From: Sphingorhabdus lutea
GTDB taxonomy: Bacteria > Pseudomonadota > Alphaproteobacteria > Sphingomonadales > Sphingomonadaceae
Reading direction: 5' to 3'
Length of the DNA stretch: 64,000 nucleotides
Assembly: GCF_001889025.1 (NCBI RefSeq)
Contig: NZ_CP018154.1
Location: 2,036,501 to 2,100,500, forward strand
Shown piece by piece: positions 41,151-50,969 of the stretch (its first letter is position 1; each line of letters starts with the position of its first letter). Both the position numbers and the translations under genes were made by a program. Below the pieces are notes generated by a model, which searched no databases, had not been told where the DNA came from, and saw only the letters and a list, made by a program, of their open reading frames with translations.

Positions 41151-44135
41151 TTATTTAATGCCATCTGTGTCCTTTGCATCATCTGCTTTTGGTAATATTT
41201 TAAACTTAAATGCTTTATCCGCAGTTAAATATTTTTGTGCCAAATATTGCAATTCTGGCGGCGTCAATGTTTTGAAATTATTTAACATTACATAAATATT
41301 CCTCAGCTTTTCTGGATCTTCGCTTACCCCTTCCAAGCTGCGCATGAAAAATACATTGCCCGACATGGCCCGATCAATTTGTTGTAATATGGGTTCAACC
41401 GCGCGGTTCAGCTCATCCGCGCTAATTGGATTTGCAGCCAAATCTTGTGCAATTTCCAATGACATTTCAAAGAATCTGTCCGTTAATTCCGGCTTTAACA
41501 ATGTGAAATTAAGCAAGAAACCACCGCTTTGCAAATCCTCTGGCCAAATATTCACGCTATCCGGGCTATAGGCTGCGGCTTCTTCAGCACGGAATTTTTC
41601 AAATAATCTATCGCGAATTATGGACGATAAAATTTCCATTCCCTGCGCCTCGCGCGGATTTTCCGTCCCTGCCCCACTGGGCCAGCTTATCGCCGCTGCG
41701 GCTTGATCCGATGGGCCGCGATGATAGGATATTTTTTCTCCGCCGCTGCTTGCCTGTGGTTGCATCGCCGCCGCCTTGCGGTCAACCGCGCGGCGCGGGG
41801 CCATGCTGCCAAAGCTATTTTGCAATAATTTGACCATTTCTTCCTTGTCAAAATCGCCAAAAACCTGAACCTCTATTGATCCTGATTGTAAAATTGGTGC
41901 CCAAATTGATTTAATTTTTTTCAGGTCCAATTTTGAATAATCGGTTAAAAATGGCGACATCCATCTTTTGTCATTATTGCGCACCGCCATTTCCATGTCG
42001 CGGCTAAAGATATTGGTCGCGGTACTATCCATTGTGGAGGACGCAGCGGCCAGTCCCGATTTTGTGCGCTCTATGGGCGGCTCTATCCATCCTGGATTTT
42101 CCAATTTGGCGACCATCAACGCCAATTGATCCGCCACATCATCGCTCCTTGTCACGCCGGATAATGAAAATGAATCATTATTATTTTCAAATTTTAATTC
42201 GATACGACGTCCGTTTAAAAGCTGATTTAACTGGCGCTGCGATATGCCATTTATACCCATTTGCCCCAATAATTGCGGGCCGGTCCATGCCCATTGGCCA
42301 TCATCCTGATTAAACCCAAGCAAACCATTGCCAAATCGAACATTGATGCGAATTTGCCCTGCCTCTGACTTATTATTAAATAAAATGGCCTTTACTCCAT
42401 TTTTGAAATCCACCTGTTCCAGAGTTAAAAAGTCAAATGATGTGCGCGATGTAATTTCGCCCTTGCCCTTTGGCTTGGGTATATCGGCAAAACTAATCGG
42501 GTCATCCTGTAATCTTGCTATTGCGCTGGCCTCCACTGGTGCAGTGGCGGCCAAAGATAGTTTGCGGATAAGTTCAGGGTCATTTTTTTGCACCACGCCA
42601 AAAATACGCATGATGCTATTATCAAAAATCTTTTGCGTCATTTTAAAAACGCGGTCTTGAGTAATTTTGGGCTTTAAATTTGCAAATGCGTTTTCCAAAA
42701 CCGATGGCGCGGTCACCGTTTCGCCAATATCGACCGCCCTGACGATGGAATCGGCCTGGTCGCTGCCCGATTCAAATGGGTAACTATCCACCAAAGTGCG
42801 CACAATATTGTCAAATTCGGCCACCTCGCGGTCAATATCGCTCTGTTCAGGGGGATTTTCCACAGCATCCTTTACAATGGCGCGAATATCGCCAATTGCC
42901 TGTACCTGCGCCCCATCAATGGGGGTAATGGTGATATTGGCCGAACGAACCGAACGATATAAATCATCTTTTGAAAGCTCCGCATAAATATATGACGCGC
43001 CATCCTGTGCCAATGTTTCCATCCGCCGATTGATAATCCGTATCGCGATTGCCTCAACCAATAAATCTTCATTAAATGCCAATGTGTCGTTAACTTTCTC
43101 CCATGGCTTTAAATAGGAAAAACTTATCTCACTGGGCAGGCTGGGTTCAGCCTCTATTTTGACAATATCATCAACCGCTTTTACATCTGGCTGTCCAAAA
43201 TCGGGCTGTGCTGCGCCCTTGCCATCAACCGACCATCCGCCGAAATGGCGCGATATTTCCTGCACCATTTTTTGGGGATCACCATCCCCTGCGATGACAA
43301 TGACCAAATTTTCCGGGCGATACCAACGCGAATGAAATGCGGTCAATCCCTTTGCATTGGCACTTTGCAAAGTGGCGGCCGTGCCAATGGTGGGGCGTTT
43401 TGCCATTAATTGCCCGGCAAACATATGTTCGCGCAATTTTTGGTTGATGCTATAGGCGGGCCCTTCATTGTCCCGCATTTCGGCCTGAACAATTTCCTTT
43501 TCTGCGGCAACAGCGCCATCGGTAATGGCCGGTTTTTGGATCATGCCTGACAATATTTTCATGCTTTCTGAAAATGATTCATCGGTAACATTGGGCAAAT
43601 CCAATTGATAAACGGTTTGCGTCGCGGTGGTCATGGCGTTGCTGTCGCTGCCAAATGACACGCCCAAACGCTGCCATATCCGCTTTGCCTCGCCCTCTGG
43701 AATATATGCCGACCCCCGAAATGTAAGATGTTCGATTAAATGGGCATATCCCAATTCATCATCCCGTTCATGCAATGCGCCCGCATCAACCCGAACCCGC
43801 ACCGACATTTGCCCCGCCGGGACAATATTTTTCTTTACCGCGAATTTGATACCATTTGCCAATGTGCCAAATGTCCAGCTTTCATCGACGGGAAGGTCGC
43901 TTCCTTCATATAACCAAGGTGAATATTGAACGCCCAAGTCATTATTGCTGATTTGGTCGGTGCCCATATTTTGAACATTGATATTATTCGGGCTGGACTG
44001 ATTGGCCTTAACGGGCGATATTTCGGCGATATTATGCGCATCTTGCGGCTTATTCGGGCTTTGATCCAATGCCTGTGCCTGAAGGGTTGAGGCCATGTAA
44101 ATGATAAGCGGAAGCGCAAGAATCTGTTTTTTCAT
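41151..44135 (-). CDS. M16 family zinc metalloprotease, double-domain, exported
   Basis: Start set at ATG 44135 (MKKQILALPL) with AAGG upstream; the frame extends further but without signal-peptide logic. About 994 residues: signal peptide ending near QAQA, then a catalytic N-terminal M16 half with the inverted zinc motif HLIEH (GYAHLIEHLTFRGS, near residue 140) and the distant Glu, and a second non-catalytic half from about residue 540 where the HxxEH motif is absent. That matches the pitrilysin/processing-peptidase clamshell. It should degrade peptides in the periplasm. Length is normal for the two-domain form. It is divergent from the Nfu gene. Confidence 0.9.
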   Translation of the reverse strand: MKKQILALPLIIYMASTLQAQALDQSPNKPQDAHNIAEISPVKANQSSPNNINVQNMGTDQISNNDLGVQYSPWLYEGSDLPVDESWTFGTLANGIKFAVKKNIVPAGQMSVRVRVDAGALHERDDELGYAHLIEHLTFRGSAYIPEGEAKRIWQRLGVSFGSDSNAMTTATQTVYQLDLPNVTDESFSESMKILSGMIQKPAITDGAVAAEKEIVQAEMRDNEGPAYSINQKLREHMFAGQLMAKRPTIGTAATLQSANAKGLTAFHSRWYRPENLVIVIAGDGDPQKMVQEISRHFGGWSVDGKGAAQPDFGQPDVKAVDDIVKIEAEPSLPSEISFSYLKPWEKVNDTLAFNEDLLVEAIAIRIINRRMETLAQDGASYIYAELSKDDLYRSVRSANITITPIDGAQVQAIGDIRAIVKDAVENPPEQSDIDREVAEFDNIVRTLVDSYPFESGSDQADSIVRAVDIGETVTAPSVLENAFANLKPKITQDRVFKMTQKIFDNSIMRIFGVVQKNDPELIRKLSLAATAPVEASAIARLQDDPISFADIPKPKGKGEITSRTSFDFLTLEQVDFKNGVKAILFNNKSEAGQIRINVRFGNGLLGFNQDDGQWAWTGPQLLGQMGINGISQRQLNQLLNGRRIELKFENNNDSFSLSGVTRSDDVADQLALMVAKLENPGWIEPPIERTKSGLAAASSTMDSTATNIFSRDMEMAVRNNDKRWMSPFLTDYSKLDLKKIKSIWAPILQSGSIEVQVFGDFDKEEMVKLLQNSFGSMAPRRAVDRKAAAMQPQASSGGEKISYHRGPSDQAAAAISWPSGAGTENPREAQGMEILSSIIRDRLFEKFRAEEAAAYSPDSVNIWPEDLQSGGFLLNFTLLKPELTDRFFEMSLEIAQDLAANPISADELNRAVEPILQQIDRAMSGNVFFMRSLEGVSEDPEKLRNIYVMLNNFKTLTPPELQYLAQKYLTADKAFKFKILPKADDAKDTDGIK

Positions 44136-44266
44136 TCTGACCTTATAGGATATTAAATACTGTCTAGTCGCTGAATAAATCATAATCTTGCATATTCTCA
44201 ATCAAATTGACGATATTTTGCCCATCCCCTCTTGAGAAATTATCCGCCATGCCCCACATAAGGGCC

Positions 44267-44845
44267 ATGTTGATACAAACCGAACAAACCCCAAATCCAT
44301 CCACTTTGAAATTCCTTCCCGGACAATCGGTTATGGCAAGCGGAACGCGCGATTTTGCCAGCCCCGAAGATGCGGCCATTTCCCCATTGGCAGAGGCTTT
44401 ATTCGGCCTGGGCGATGTGACGGGCGTTTTTTTTGGCAGTGATTTCATCTCTGTCACCGCTGCGCCGGGGGTTGATTGGGCATATTTGAAACCCGATATT
44501 TTGACATTATTGATGGAACATTTTTCCGCGCAAATGCCGTTATTTAAGGCAGGCAGCGCAGCGGGAATTTCCGTTCCGCCGCCGCAGGATGAATATCCGT
44601 TGGATGATCCCGCCGATGAAGATATTGTCACTCAAATTAAGGAATTAATCGAAACCCGCGTTCGCCCCGCCGTGGCGAATGATGGCGGCGATATTGTATT
44701 TCGCGGCTTTCAAAAGGGCGTTGTTTATTTACAAATGCAGGGCGCCTGTGCGGGATGCCCCTCCTCCACCGCCACATTGAAACAGGGTATTGAGCAATTA
44801 TTGAAACATTATGTACCCGAAGTGGTCGATGTTCGGCCCGTATAA
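44267..44845 (+). CDS. NifU-like Fe-S cluster scaffold (Nfu type)
   Basis: Start set at ATG 44267 (MLIQTEQTPN) with AAGGG six bases upstream. The 192-residue protein has an N-terminal Nfu domain (TPNPSTLKFLPGQSV, FGSDFISVT) and a C-terminal NifU domain whose Cys-x-x-Cys is in GACAGCPSS near residue 163. It carries or delivers 4Fe-4S clusters. A NifU-type user, MiaB, is encoded about 3 kb downstream on the same strand, and Fur in between. It is 35 bases ahead of the RutE-like gene. Confidence 0.91.
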   Translation: MLIQTEQTPNPSTLKFLPGQSVMASGTRDFASPEDAAISPLAEALFGLGDVTGVFFGSDFISVTAAPGVDWAYLKPDILTLLMEHFSAQMPLFKAGSAAGISVPPPQDEYPLDDPADEDIVTQIKELIETRVRPAVANDGGDIVFRGFQKGVVYLQMQGACAGCPSSTATLKQGIEQLLKHYVPEVVDVRPV

Positions 44846-44880
44846 ATAATATAATATATTTCATATAGGATATTTTCATT

Positions 44881-45477
44881 ATGACAAATTCATCACCCCT
44901 GTCCGATGATGTAATGGACCAATTATTTCGCAAGGCCCGCACATTTAATGGATATTTAGACAAAAAAGTTGGCGACGATCAATATAATGCCATTTGGGAA
45001 TTGATGAAATTTGGCCCCACCTCTGCCAATTGCCTGCCCGCGCGGATGATTTGGTGCAAAAGCGATGAGGCAAAGAAAAAATTGGCCGCATGCGCCATGA
45101 CTGGCAATGATGAAAAAATCATCAAAGCACCAGTAACGGTTATCCTTGGCATGGATTTGGAATTTTATGAATTTTTGCCCGAATTATTCCCGCATACCGA
45201 TGCACGTGCATGGTTTACCGGCAATGATGAATTAATCGCCACCACCGCGATGCGGAACAGCTCGCTTCAGGGGGCATATTTCATCATGGCGGCGCGCGCA
45301 TTGGGGCTGGACACTGGGCCAATGTCGGGATTTGACAATGCCGCTGTGGATGCAGAATTTTTTGCCGGCACAAAAATTAAATCCAATTTCATCACCACCC
45401 TTGGCTATGGCGATGAAAGCAGCATTTTTGAACGTAGCCCAAGACCCGATTTCAATAAATTTAACAATATCATCTAA
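44881..45477 (+). CDS. malonic semialdehyde reductase (RutE/HadB-like nitroreductase family)
   Basis: A 198-residue flavin-dependent oxidoreductase of the nitroreductase fold. The pattern FGPTSANCLPARMIW near residue 45, NSSLQGAYFIMAARALGLDTG near 120 (shortened) and TTLGYGDES near 170 match the RutE/YdfG-like group, which reduces malonic semialdehyde in pyrimidine degradation. No other rut genes are here, so the true substrate is open. The stop TAATG overlaps the tsaB start by one base, indicating translational coupling. Confidence 0.85.
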   Translation: MTNSSPLSDDVMDQLFRKARTFNGYLDKKVGDDQYNAIWELMKFGPTSANCLPARMIWCKSDEAKKKLAACAMTGNDEKIIKAPVTVILGMDLEFYEFLPELFPHTDARAWFTGNDELIATTAMRNSSLQGAYFIMAARALGLDTGPMSGFDNAAVDAEFFAGTKIKSNFITTLGYGDESSIFERSPRPDFNKFNNII

Positions 45478-46145
45478 TGACGGGTCATCAGGACCATATA
45501 TTGGTGATTGATTGTGCCACCGCCGCATGTTCGGTGGCATTATATCGGTGCGCCGCGGATATGCGCGATTTAACATTATGCGACATGCGTCATGATATTA
45601 TCGGCAGGGGGCATGCGGAAAAATTAATGCCCCTTATTGCCAGCCTGCGGGATAAGGGACGGGCAAATTATATTGCCGTAAATGTTGGGCCGGGCAGTTT
45701 TACCGGCGTGCGAATTGGCCTGGCCGCTGCGCGCGCACTTGCCCTTGCGTGGAATGCACAAATTATTGGTTATAACGGCCTTGCCCTTGTTGCGGCAATG
45801 GGGTTGGAGCAGTGCCAAATTGACCAAATTGCAACTGGCATGAATAATAATATTACAGTCGTCGTCACTGGCGGGCATGGCGAATATTTTATGCAAGATT
45901 TCGGCCAATTTATTGCGGAGAAAAGCCCGCTTTGCTCCATGAAGCCCCAACATGCTGGGCAGCGAGATAATTGCCCCATCATTGCCGGGGATCAGGCGGA
46001 AAATTTGGTGAATTTAATTGGCAATGGCCACGCGATAAATATATCCAATCGGGCCGATAAATATCATTTAATCGCGCATCTTGCCCCCCTGCCCCCCGTG
46101 GCGATTTATGGCCGTGCGCCCGATGCAAAGCCATCGGCCGCTTAA
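45477..46145 (+). CDS. tsaB: tRNA threonylcarbamoyladenosine (t6A) synthesis protein TsaB
   Basis: Partner of TsaD in making t6A at position 37 of ANN-decoding tRNAs. The 222-residue protein has the ASKHA-type N-terminus ILVIDCATAACSVAL and the GPGSFTGVRIGLAAARAL signature near residue 70, which places it in TsaB. The C-terminal part is poorly conserved, as usual. Coupled to the upstream reductase by a TAATG overlap and followed by rimI after 14 bases, a common pair in this group of bacteria. Confidence 0.92.
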   Translation: MTGHQDHILVIDCATAACSVALYRCAADMRDLTLCDMRHDIIGRGHAEKLMPLIASLRDKGRANYIAVNVGPGSFTGVRIGLAAARALALAWNAQIIGYNGLALVAAMGLEQCQIDQIATGMNNNITVVVTGGHGEYFMQDFGQFIAEKSPLCSMKPQHAGQRDNCPIIAGDQAENLVNLIGNGHAINISNRADKYHLIAHLAPLPPVAIYGRAPDAKPSAA

Positions 46146-46159
46146 AATTAAAGGGCGAA

Positions 46160-46636
46160 ATGATGCAAAGGTCAAATAATGAAATAATTGACGCCAATAT
46201 TGATGATATTCACGATATTATGCATATAATGAACAGCGCATTTGACCCTCAATTTGGCGAGGCATGGACATTTTCCCAATGCATGTCGATGATGGCAATG
46301 CCCCGCAATATGATGATGATAAGCTATCAACAGGGTCAGGCGGCGGCATTTGCCATTTTGCGCGTCATTATGGACGAGGCAGAGTTGATGATGTTGGGCG
46401 TACACCGCGATTTTCAGCGTAAATCATTGGGCAGCCAGTTGATGCAGGCGATTGAAGATCGATTAAATAATCAGAATATTTCGACCATTTTTGTCGAGGT
46501 ACGGGAAAATAACCCTGCCCTTATTTTTTATGAAAATCATGGATTTAGTGAATTTGGCCGCCGCAAAAATTATTATAAAGGCATTATGGGAAAACAATTT
46601 GACGCGATTACCATGGCAAAAAGCCTGTTTTATTAA
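46160..46636 (+). CDS. rimI: RimI-like ribosomal protein N-acetyltransferase
   Basis: A 158-residue GNAT enzyme, probably acetylating the N-terminal alanine of ribosomal protein S18. The acetyl-CoA loop VHRDFQRKSLGSQLMQAIE near residue 88 has QRKSLGS where most family members have R/Q-x-x-G-x-G/A, a slightly degenerate form. EVRENNPALIFYENHGFSEFGRRKNYY near 115 (partial) is diagnostic for RimI. Next to tsaB as in many sphingomonads. The N-terminus is methionine-rich (FSQCMSMMAMPRNMMM). Confidence 0.85.
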   Translation: MMQRSNNEIIDANIDDIHDIMHIMNSAFDPQFGEAWTFSQCMSMMAMPRNMMMISYQQGQAAAFAILRVIMDEAELMMLGVHRDFQRKSLGSQLMQAIEDRLNNQNISTIFVEVRENNPALIFYENHGFSEFGRRKNYYKGIMGKQFDAITMAKSLFY

Positions 46637-46772
46637 AAAGCTCCCCTTTTTAATTAAGGTTAAAATTGCGGCGAATCATTGACCTTGCTGTAATGCAGGT
46701 TAGGATATGTTATGACACAAAATATCTGGCTAGATTGGCCCGATAATCAAAAATATAGAATTGGTTGAGTAT

Positions 46773-47195
46773 ATGGACACCAAAATTGATGTAGAGGCAT
46801 TATGCGCCGAACGCGGCCTTCGTATAACCGAACAGCGAAAGGTTATTGCCCGCGTCATTTCCGATTCAACCGACCATCCCGATGTGGAGGAATTATATAA
46901 ACGGGCATCTGCGGTTGACCCGAAAATTTCCATCGCAACTGTATATCGCACCGTTAGATTATTTGAAGAAGCGGGCATTTTAGATCGGCATGATTTTGGC
47001 GATGGCCGCGCAAGATATGAAGCATCGCCAGAGGCGCATCATGATCATTTAATCGATGTTGAAACCGGCAAAGTGATTGAATTTGTCGACCCCGAATTAG
47101 AGGCATTGCAAAAGGTTATTGCCGAAAAATTAGGCTTTAGGCTGGTTGATCACCGAATGGAGTTATATGGCGTCGCTATCGATCGCAAAGATTAA
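46773..47195 (+). CDS. fur: Fur family transcriptional regulator
   Basis: Start set at ATG 46773 (MDTKIDVEAL), with an earlier TTG rejected. A 140-residue metal-dependent repressor. Helix-turn-helix: GLRITEQRKVIARVI near residue 14 and SIATVYRTVRLFEEAGI near 50. The metal-site region is EAHHDHLIDVETGKVIEF, with Asp and Thr where many Fur proteins have the structural Cys-x-x-Cys, as usual in alphaproteobacterial Fur/Mur. The sensed metal (Fe or Mn) cannot be decided. The plsC gene starts inside its last 29 bases. Confidence 0.9.
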   Translation: MDTKIDVEALCAERGLRITEQRKVIARVISDSTDHPDVEELYKRASAVDPKISIATVYRTVRLFEEAGILDRHDFGDGRARYEASPEAHHDHLIDVETGKVIEFVDPELEALQKVIAEKLGFRLVDHRMELYGVAIDRKD

Positions 47196-47967
47196 GGCAT
47201 TTAAGCCAATTTTATTTGTCATTGGGCAATTTATGTTTGCGGCAAGAATATTGCTATTGCTTTCATCGCTTGCCATTTGTTTGTTTTTGCACGCAATTTG
47301 GCGGTTATTCACCCCTCATTCCCCATGGCCACGTTTATTTTTATCAACCGTCAGTTGGAATAGCGGCGTCGTGCCAAAGGTGGTGGGCCCGCGCATTAAA
47401 GAAAATGTTTTTTATGCCAGCAATCATATAAGCTGGATTGACATTCCCACAATTTCCGCCGCCACCGGATGCACTTTTATCGCGCATAGCGGCATTGCCG
47501 AATGGCCGCTTATTGGCTGGCTATGCCGGTTAAACAACACTATATTTGTGACGCGGGATGACCGTGCTTCTGTGGCAAAGCAAATTGAAACAATACAAAA
47601 TGCGATGCTGGAAAAACAACCCATTACCATTTTTCCAGAGGGCACTACGCATGATGGGCAAAGTCTATTGCCTTTCAAGCCATCTTTATTTCAAGCATTG
47701 GTCAACGCGCCTGCGCCTATTTTAATTCAGCCTGTATTTTTAACCTATGGCCGGCATAATCATAAAATAGCATGGTTGGGCGATGAGCCCGCGCCCGTAA
47801 ATGGATGGAAAATATTATCGCGCATTGGCCCGGCCACGGCGACATTGCATTTTTTAGAAGCCTTTGATCCATCGCAATATGAATGCCGCAAAGAAATTGC
47901 CGCCGAAGTGCGCAGGCGCATTGGCCGTGCGATGGAGGCTAGCCGCCCCGTAAGTTCCATTGTATAG
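47167..47967 (+). CDS. plsC: 1-acyl-sn-glycerol-3-phosphate acyltransferase (PlsC-like)
   Basis: Adds the second acyl chain in phospholipid synthesis, or acylates a related lipid. Start ATG 47167 with GGAG nearby, overlapping fur by 29 bases, so likely translationally coupled. The 266-residue protein has an N-terminal membrane helix, the catalytic NHISWID (HxxxxD) near residue 80, and FPEGTTHDG near 152. In the conserved sphingomonad order fur-plsC-miaB this gene is usually a lysophospholipid acyltransferase. miaB follows after 8 bases. Confidence 0.89.
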   Translation: MASLSIAKIKAFKPILFVIGQFMFAARILLLLSSLAICLFLHAIWRLFTPHSPWPRLFLSTVSWNSGVVPKVVGPRIKENVFYASNHISWIDIPTISAATGCTFIAHSGIAEWPLIGWLCRLNNTIFVTRDDRASVAKQIETIQNAMLEKQPITIFPEGTTHDGQSLLPFKPSLFQALVNAPAPILIQPVFLTYGRHNHKIAWLGDEPAPVNGWKILSRIGPATATLHFLEAFDPSQYECRKEIAAEVRRRIGRAMEASRPVSSIV

Positions 47968-47975
47968 CGCGCGCC

Positions 47976-49394
47976 ATGACACAAAATAAAGATTCTTTGC
48001 AAAATATGCCCTCACCAATTTCACAGCCAAAGCAACAGCAGCGCAAGAAAAAAGCACCCGTGCCCGCGCCAAAAACTTTCCATGTAAAATCATTTGGTTG
48101 CCAGATGAATGTATATGATGGCGAACGCATGACCGAAATGTTTGCCGGTCAAGGTATGGTGCAGGTAGAAAATGGTAAAGAAGCCGATTTGGTTGTTTTA
48201 AACACATGCCATATCCGTGAAAAGGCGGCGGAAAAAGTATATTCCGATATTGGCCGTTTGCGCCGTAAAGATGGTTCATCCCCCATGATTGCTGTCGCTG
48301 GATGTGTGGCACAGGCCGAGGGCAAGGAAATCAGTAAGCGCGCGCCATCAGTTGATATTGTGGTCGGGCCACAGGCATATCACCGCCTGCCCGATATGGT
48401 TGCCCATGCGCAAAGCGGCAAACGCAGCGTGGATACCGATATGCCCGCAATTAGCAAATTTGACATCATGCCGCCGCGCACCAAACAACCGCGCCCCACC
48501 GCATTTTTAACCGTGCAAGAGGGCTGTGACAAATTTTGCACCTATTGCGTTGTTCCCTATACACGCGGGGCCGAAATCTCTCGCCCATGGGCGGATTTAA
48601 TCAATGAAGCAAAAGCATTGGTCGATGGCGGAGTTTCCGAAATTACCTTATTGGGTCAAAATGTTAACGCATGGACAGGCGAAGATGAAAAAGGCCAAAT
48701 GCATGGATTGGACGGTTTAATTCGTGCATTGGACAAGATTGATGGCCTTAAACGGATAAGATATACCACCAGCCACCCCAATGACATGACCGATGCGTTA
48801 ATCAACGCGCATGGCGAAATTGAATCTTTAATGCCATATTTGCATTTGCCCGTTCAGGCAGGTTCGGACCGGATATTAAAGGCGATGAACCGCAGCCATA
48901 GCCGTGATTCCTACCTACATATATTGGACAAAATGCGTAAAGTGCGCCCCGACATTGCCCTTTCGGGCGACTTTATTGTCGGTTTCCCCGGCGAAACGGA
49001 CCAAGATTTTGCCGATACTTTAAGCCTTGTCAAACAGGTGAGATATGCGCAGGCATATTCATTTAAATATTCACCGCGCCCCGGCACACCGGCCGCGATA
49101 ATGGACAATCAAATCGCGCCTGAAATTATGGATGAACGACTGCAGGCCTTGCAGGCATTGTTAAATGAGCATCAACATGATTTTAACAAACAAAGCGTGG
49201 GACGAACGGCAAGCATATTATTTGAACGCACCGGAAAATTGGACGGGCAGTTAATTGGTAAATCACCATGGCTGCAATCGGTTCATGTCATTGCCCCGGG
49301 CCTTAAAATTGGTGATTTGGCCGATGTAAAATTGGTGGATAGCGGGCCAAACAGCCTGACAGGTGAGTTAATTAACATATTGGATAAGGAATAA
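47976..49394 (+). CDS. miaB: tRNA-2-methylthio-N6-dimethylallyladenosine synthase
   Basis: Radical SAM methylthiotransferase modifying A37 of tRNAs. The 472-residue protein has an N-terminal basic tail, the UPF0004 domain with three Fe-S cysteines (SFGCQMN, NTCHIRE, AGCVAQAEG), the radical SAM cluster motif EGCDKFCTYCVVP near residue 185, LLGQNVNAW and a C-terminal TRAM domain from about 410. Function follows from the conserved MiaB signature YTTSHPNDM. It is linked through 7 bases to phoH. Confidence 0.94.
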   Translation: MTQNKDSLQNMPSPISQPKQQQRKKKAPVPAPKTFHVKSFGCQMNVYDGERMTEMFAGQGMVQVENGKEADLVVLNTCHIREKAAEKVYSDIGRLRRKDGSSPMIAVAGCVAQAEGKEISKRAPSVDIVVGPQAYHRLPDMVAHAQSGKRSVDTDMPAISKFDIMPPRTKQPRPTAFLTVQEGCDKFCTYCVVPYTRGAEISRPWADLINEAKALVDGGVSEITLLGQNVNAWTGEDEKGQMHGLDGLIRALDKIDGLKRIRYTTSHPNDMTDALINAHGEIESLMPYLHLPVQAGSDRILKAMNRSHSRDSYLHILDKMRKVRPDIALSGDFIVGFPGETDQDFADTLSLVKQVRYAQAYSFKYSPRPGTPAAIMDNQIAPEIMDERLQALQALLNEHQHDFNKQSVGRTASILFERTGKLDGQLIGKSPWLQSVHVIAPGLKIGDLADVKLVDSGPNSLTGELINILDKE

Positions 49395-49401
49395 TTGCTG
49401 C

Positions 49402-50388
49402 ATGACAAAAAAAACGCAGGCCCAATTGGGTGAAATGTCCCATATCGAACTTAAATTTGATAAGCCTGCGCTCATCGCCCTTCTTTTCGGAGAATTTGAT
49501 CGAAATTTAGTGACGATTGAAAACCGTTTGGGTGTATATATTTCCGCGCGCGGTGACCGTGTAAAAATTGAGGGAGAGGCCGCAGCAACCGCCCGCACCC
49601 GCGATATTTTAAATGATTTATATCGCCGAATTTTGCGTCATGAGGAAATTGATCAATCCTTGGTTGAGGCAGTCATCGCCATGTCAAGCGAGCCCACATT
49701 GGACGGTATCGTTCGCAAACCCGATCAAGAAGCCGCCCCCATCATGATACGCACGCGTAAAAAAACCATTGTGCCGCGCTCCGCCAATCAGGCGCCCTAT
49801 ATGGAATCATTGGCCCGTGATGAGATTATCTTTGCGCTTGGACCAGCGGGCACGGGCAAAACTTATTTGGCGGTGGCACAGGCGGTAGCCATGTTAATAA
49901 CCGGCGCGGTGCAACGGTTAATCCTATCGCGTCCGGCGGTGGAGGCTGGGGAGCGTTTGGGCTTCCTTCCTGGGGATATGAAGGAAAAGGTCGATCCTTA
50001 TTTACGGCCATTATATGATGCGCTTTATGATTGCCTGCCCGCCGAACAGGTGGAGCGGCGGATTGAAAGCGGGGAGATTGAAATTGCCCCTCTTGCCTTT
50101 ATGCGCGGACGCACCTTGGCAGATAGTTTTATCATTTTGGACGAAGCACAAAATACCACCCCTGCACAAATGAAAATGTTTTTAACCCGTTTCGGCATGA
50201 ACAGCCGCATGGTCATTTGCGGCGATCCCAAACAGGTGGATTTACCCGGCGGCGATAAATTTTCTGGGCTTGCCGATGCGGTTTCAAAATTAGAAGGAAT
50301 TGACGGGATTAGCACCATCCGCTTTACATCCGCTGATGTGGTCCGCCATCCTTTGGTTGGCAAGATTGTTGACGCATATGAAGGATAA
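49402..50388 (+). CDS. phoH: PhoH family protein
   Basis: A 328-residue cytoplasmic ATPase (YbeZ type) linked to ribosome/RNA metabolism with YbeY. An N-terminal KH-like region (about 20-80) precedes the P-loop FALGPAGTGKTYLAVAQAVA near 145, then ILSRPAVEAGERLGFLPGD and Walker B SFIILDEAQNTTPAQMKMFL near 245. RFGMNSRMVICGDPKQVDLPG near 275 is diagnostic. The stop is one base before the preferred ybeY start. Confidence 0.92.
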   Translation: MTKKTQAQLGEMSHIELKFDKPALIALLFGEFDRNLVTIENRLGVYISARGDRVKIEGEAAATARTRDILNDLYRRILRHEEIDQSLVEAVIAMSSEPTLDGIVRKPDQEAAPIMIRTRKKTIVPRSANQAPYMESLARDEIIFALGPAGTGKTYLAVAQAVAMLITGAVQRLILSRPAVEAGERLGFLPGDMKEKVDPYLRPLYDALYDCLPAEQVERRIESGEIEIAPLAFMRGRTLADSFIILDEAQNTTPAQMKMFLTRFGMNSRMVICGDPKQVDLPGGDKFSGLADAVSKLEGIDGISTIRFTSADVVRHPLVGKIVDAYEG

Positions 50389-50389
50389 G

Positions 50390-50929
50390 ATGCAAAGCGA
50401 ATATCCGTTACAAATTTTATGTGAATTTGACGATATTTGGCACATAGAAGATGATAGCGAGGAGCAGGAGAATTTTGAACAATATGTCGCCCGTGCGGTC
50501 ATTGCCGCATTTGAACATAGCAAATATCACCGCGCCTTTAAATCCGCAAAACATATTGAAATCAGCATTTTATTCAGCAATGATGAGAATATACATCAAT
50601 TAAATAAGGAATATCGGCAAAAGGATAAACCGACAAATATCCTGTCCTTTCCCATGGTGGATGAGGATGAATTAAGCATGGATGGCGACAATCAATCGCT
50701 ATCTACCCCCATTTTAATGTTGGGCGACCTTGCGCTGGCGCATGAAACGATACAGCGCGAATGCGCGGAAAAGGATTGGCCCTTGAGAGATTATCTGGCC
50801 CATTTAATCATTCATGGCACATTACATTTACTGGGCATGGACCATATTGACGATAATGAAGCGGAAATTATGGAGGGCCAAGAAATAAAAGCGCTTGCGT
50901 CTCTTGGCATTGCTAATCCATATAGCTAA
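50390..50929 (+). CDS. ybeY: endoribonuclease YbeY (rRNA maturation factor)
   Basis: Single-strand-specific metallo-endoribonuclease for 16S rRNA 3' end maturation and quality control. Start ATG 50390 with AAGGA five bases upstream, overlapping the phoH region by spacing of one base. The 179-residue protein has the metal-binding HGTLHLLGMDHID near residue 140, giving the three conserved histidines, and NKEYRQKDKPTNILSFP near 65. Classic partner of PhoH. Confidence 0.93.
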   Translation: MQSEYPLQILCEFDDIWHIEDDSEEQENFEQYVARAVIAAFEHSKYHRAFKSAKHIEISILFSNDENIHQLNKEYRQKDKPTNILSFPMVDEDELSMDGDNQSLSTPILMLGDLALAHETIQRECAEKDWPLRDYLAHLIIHGTLHLLGMDHIDDNEAEIMEGQEIKALASLGIANPYS

Positions 50930-50969
50930 ATATTGCGTAATTTAATCATGAGGATTTATAACAACTCTT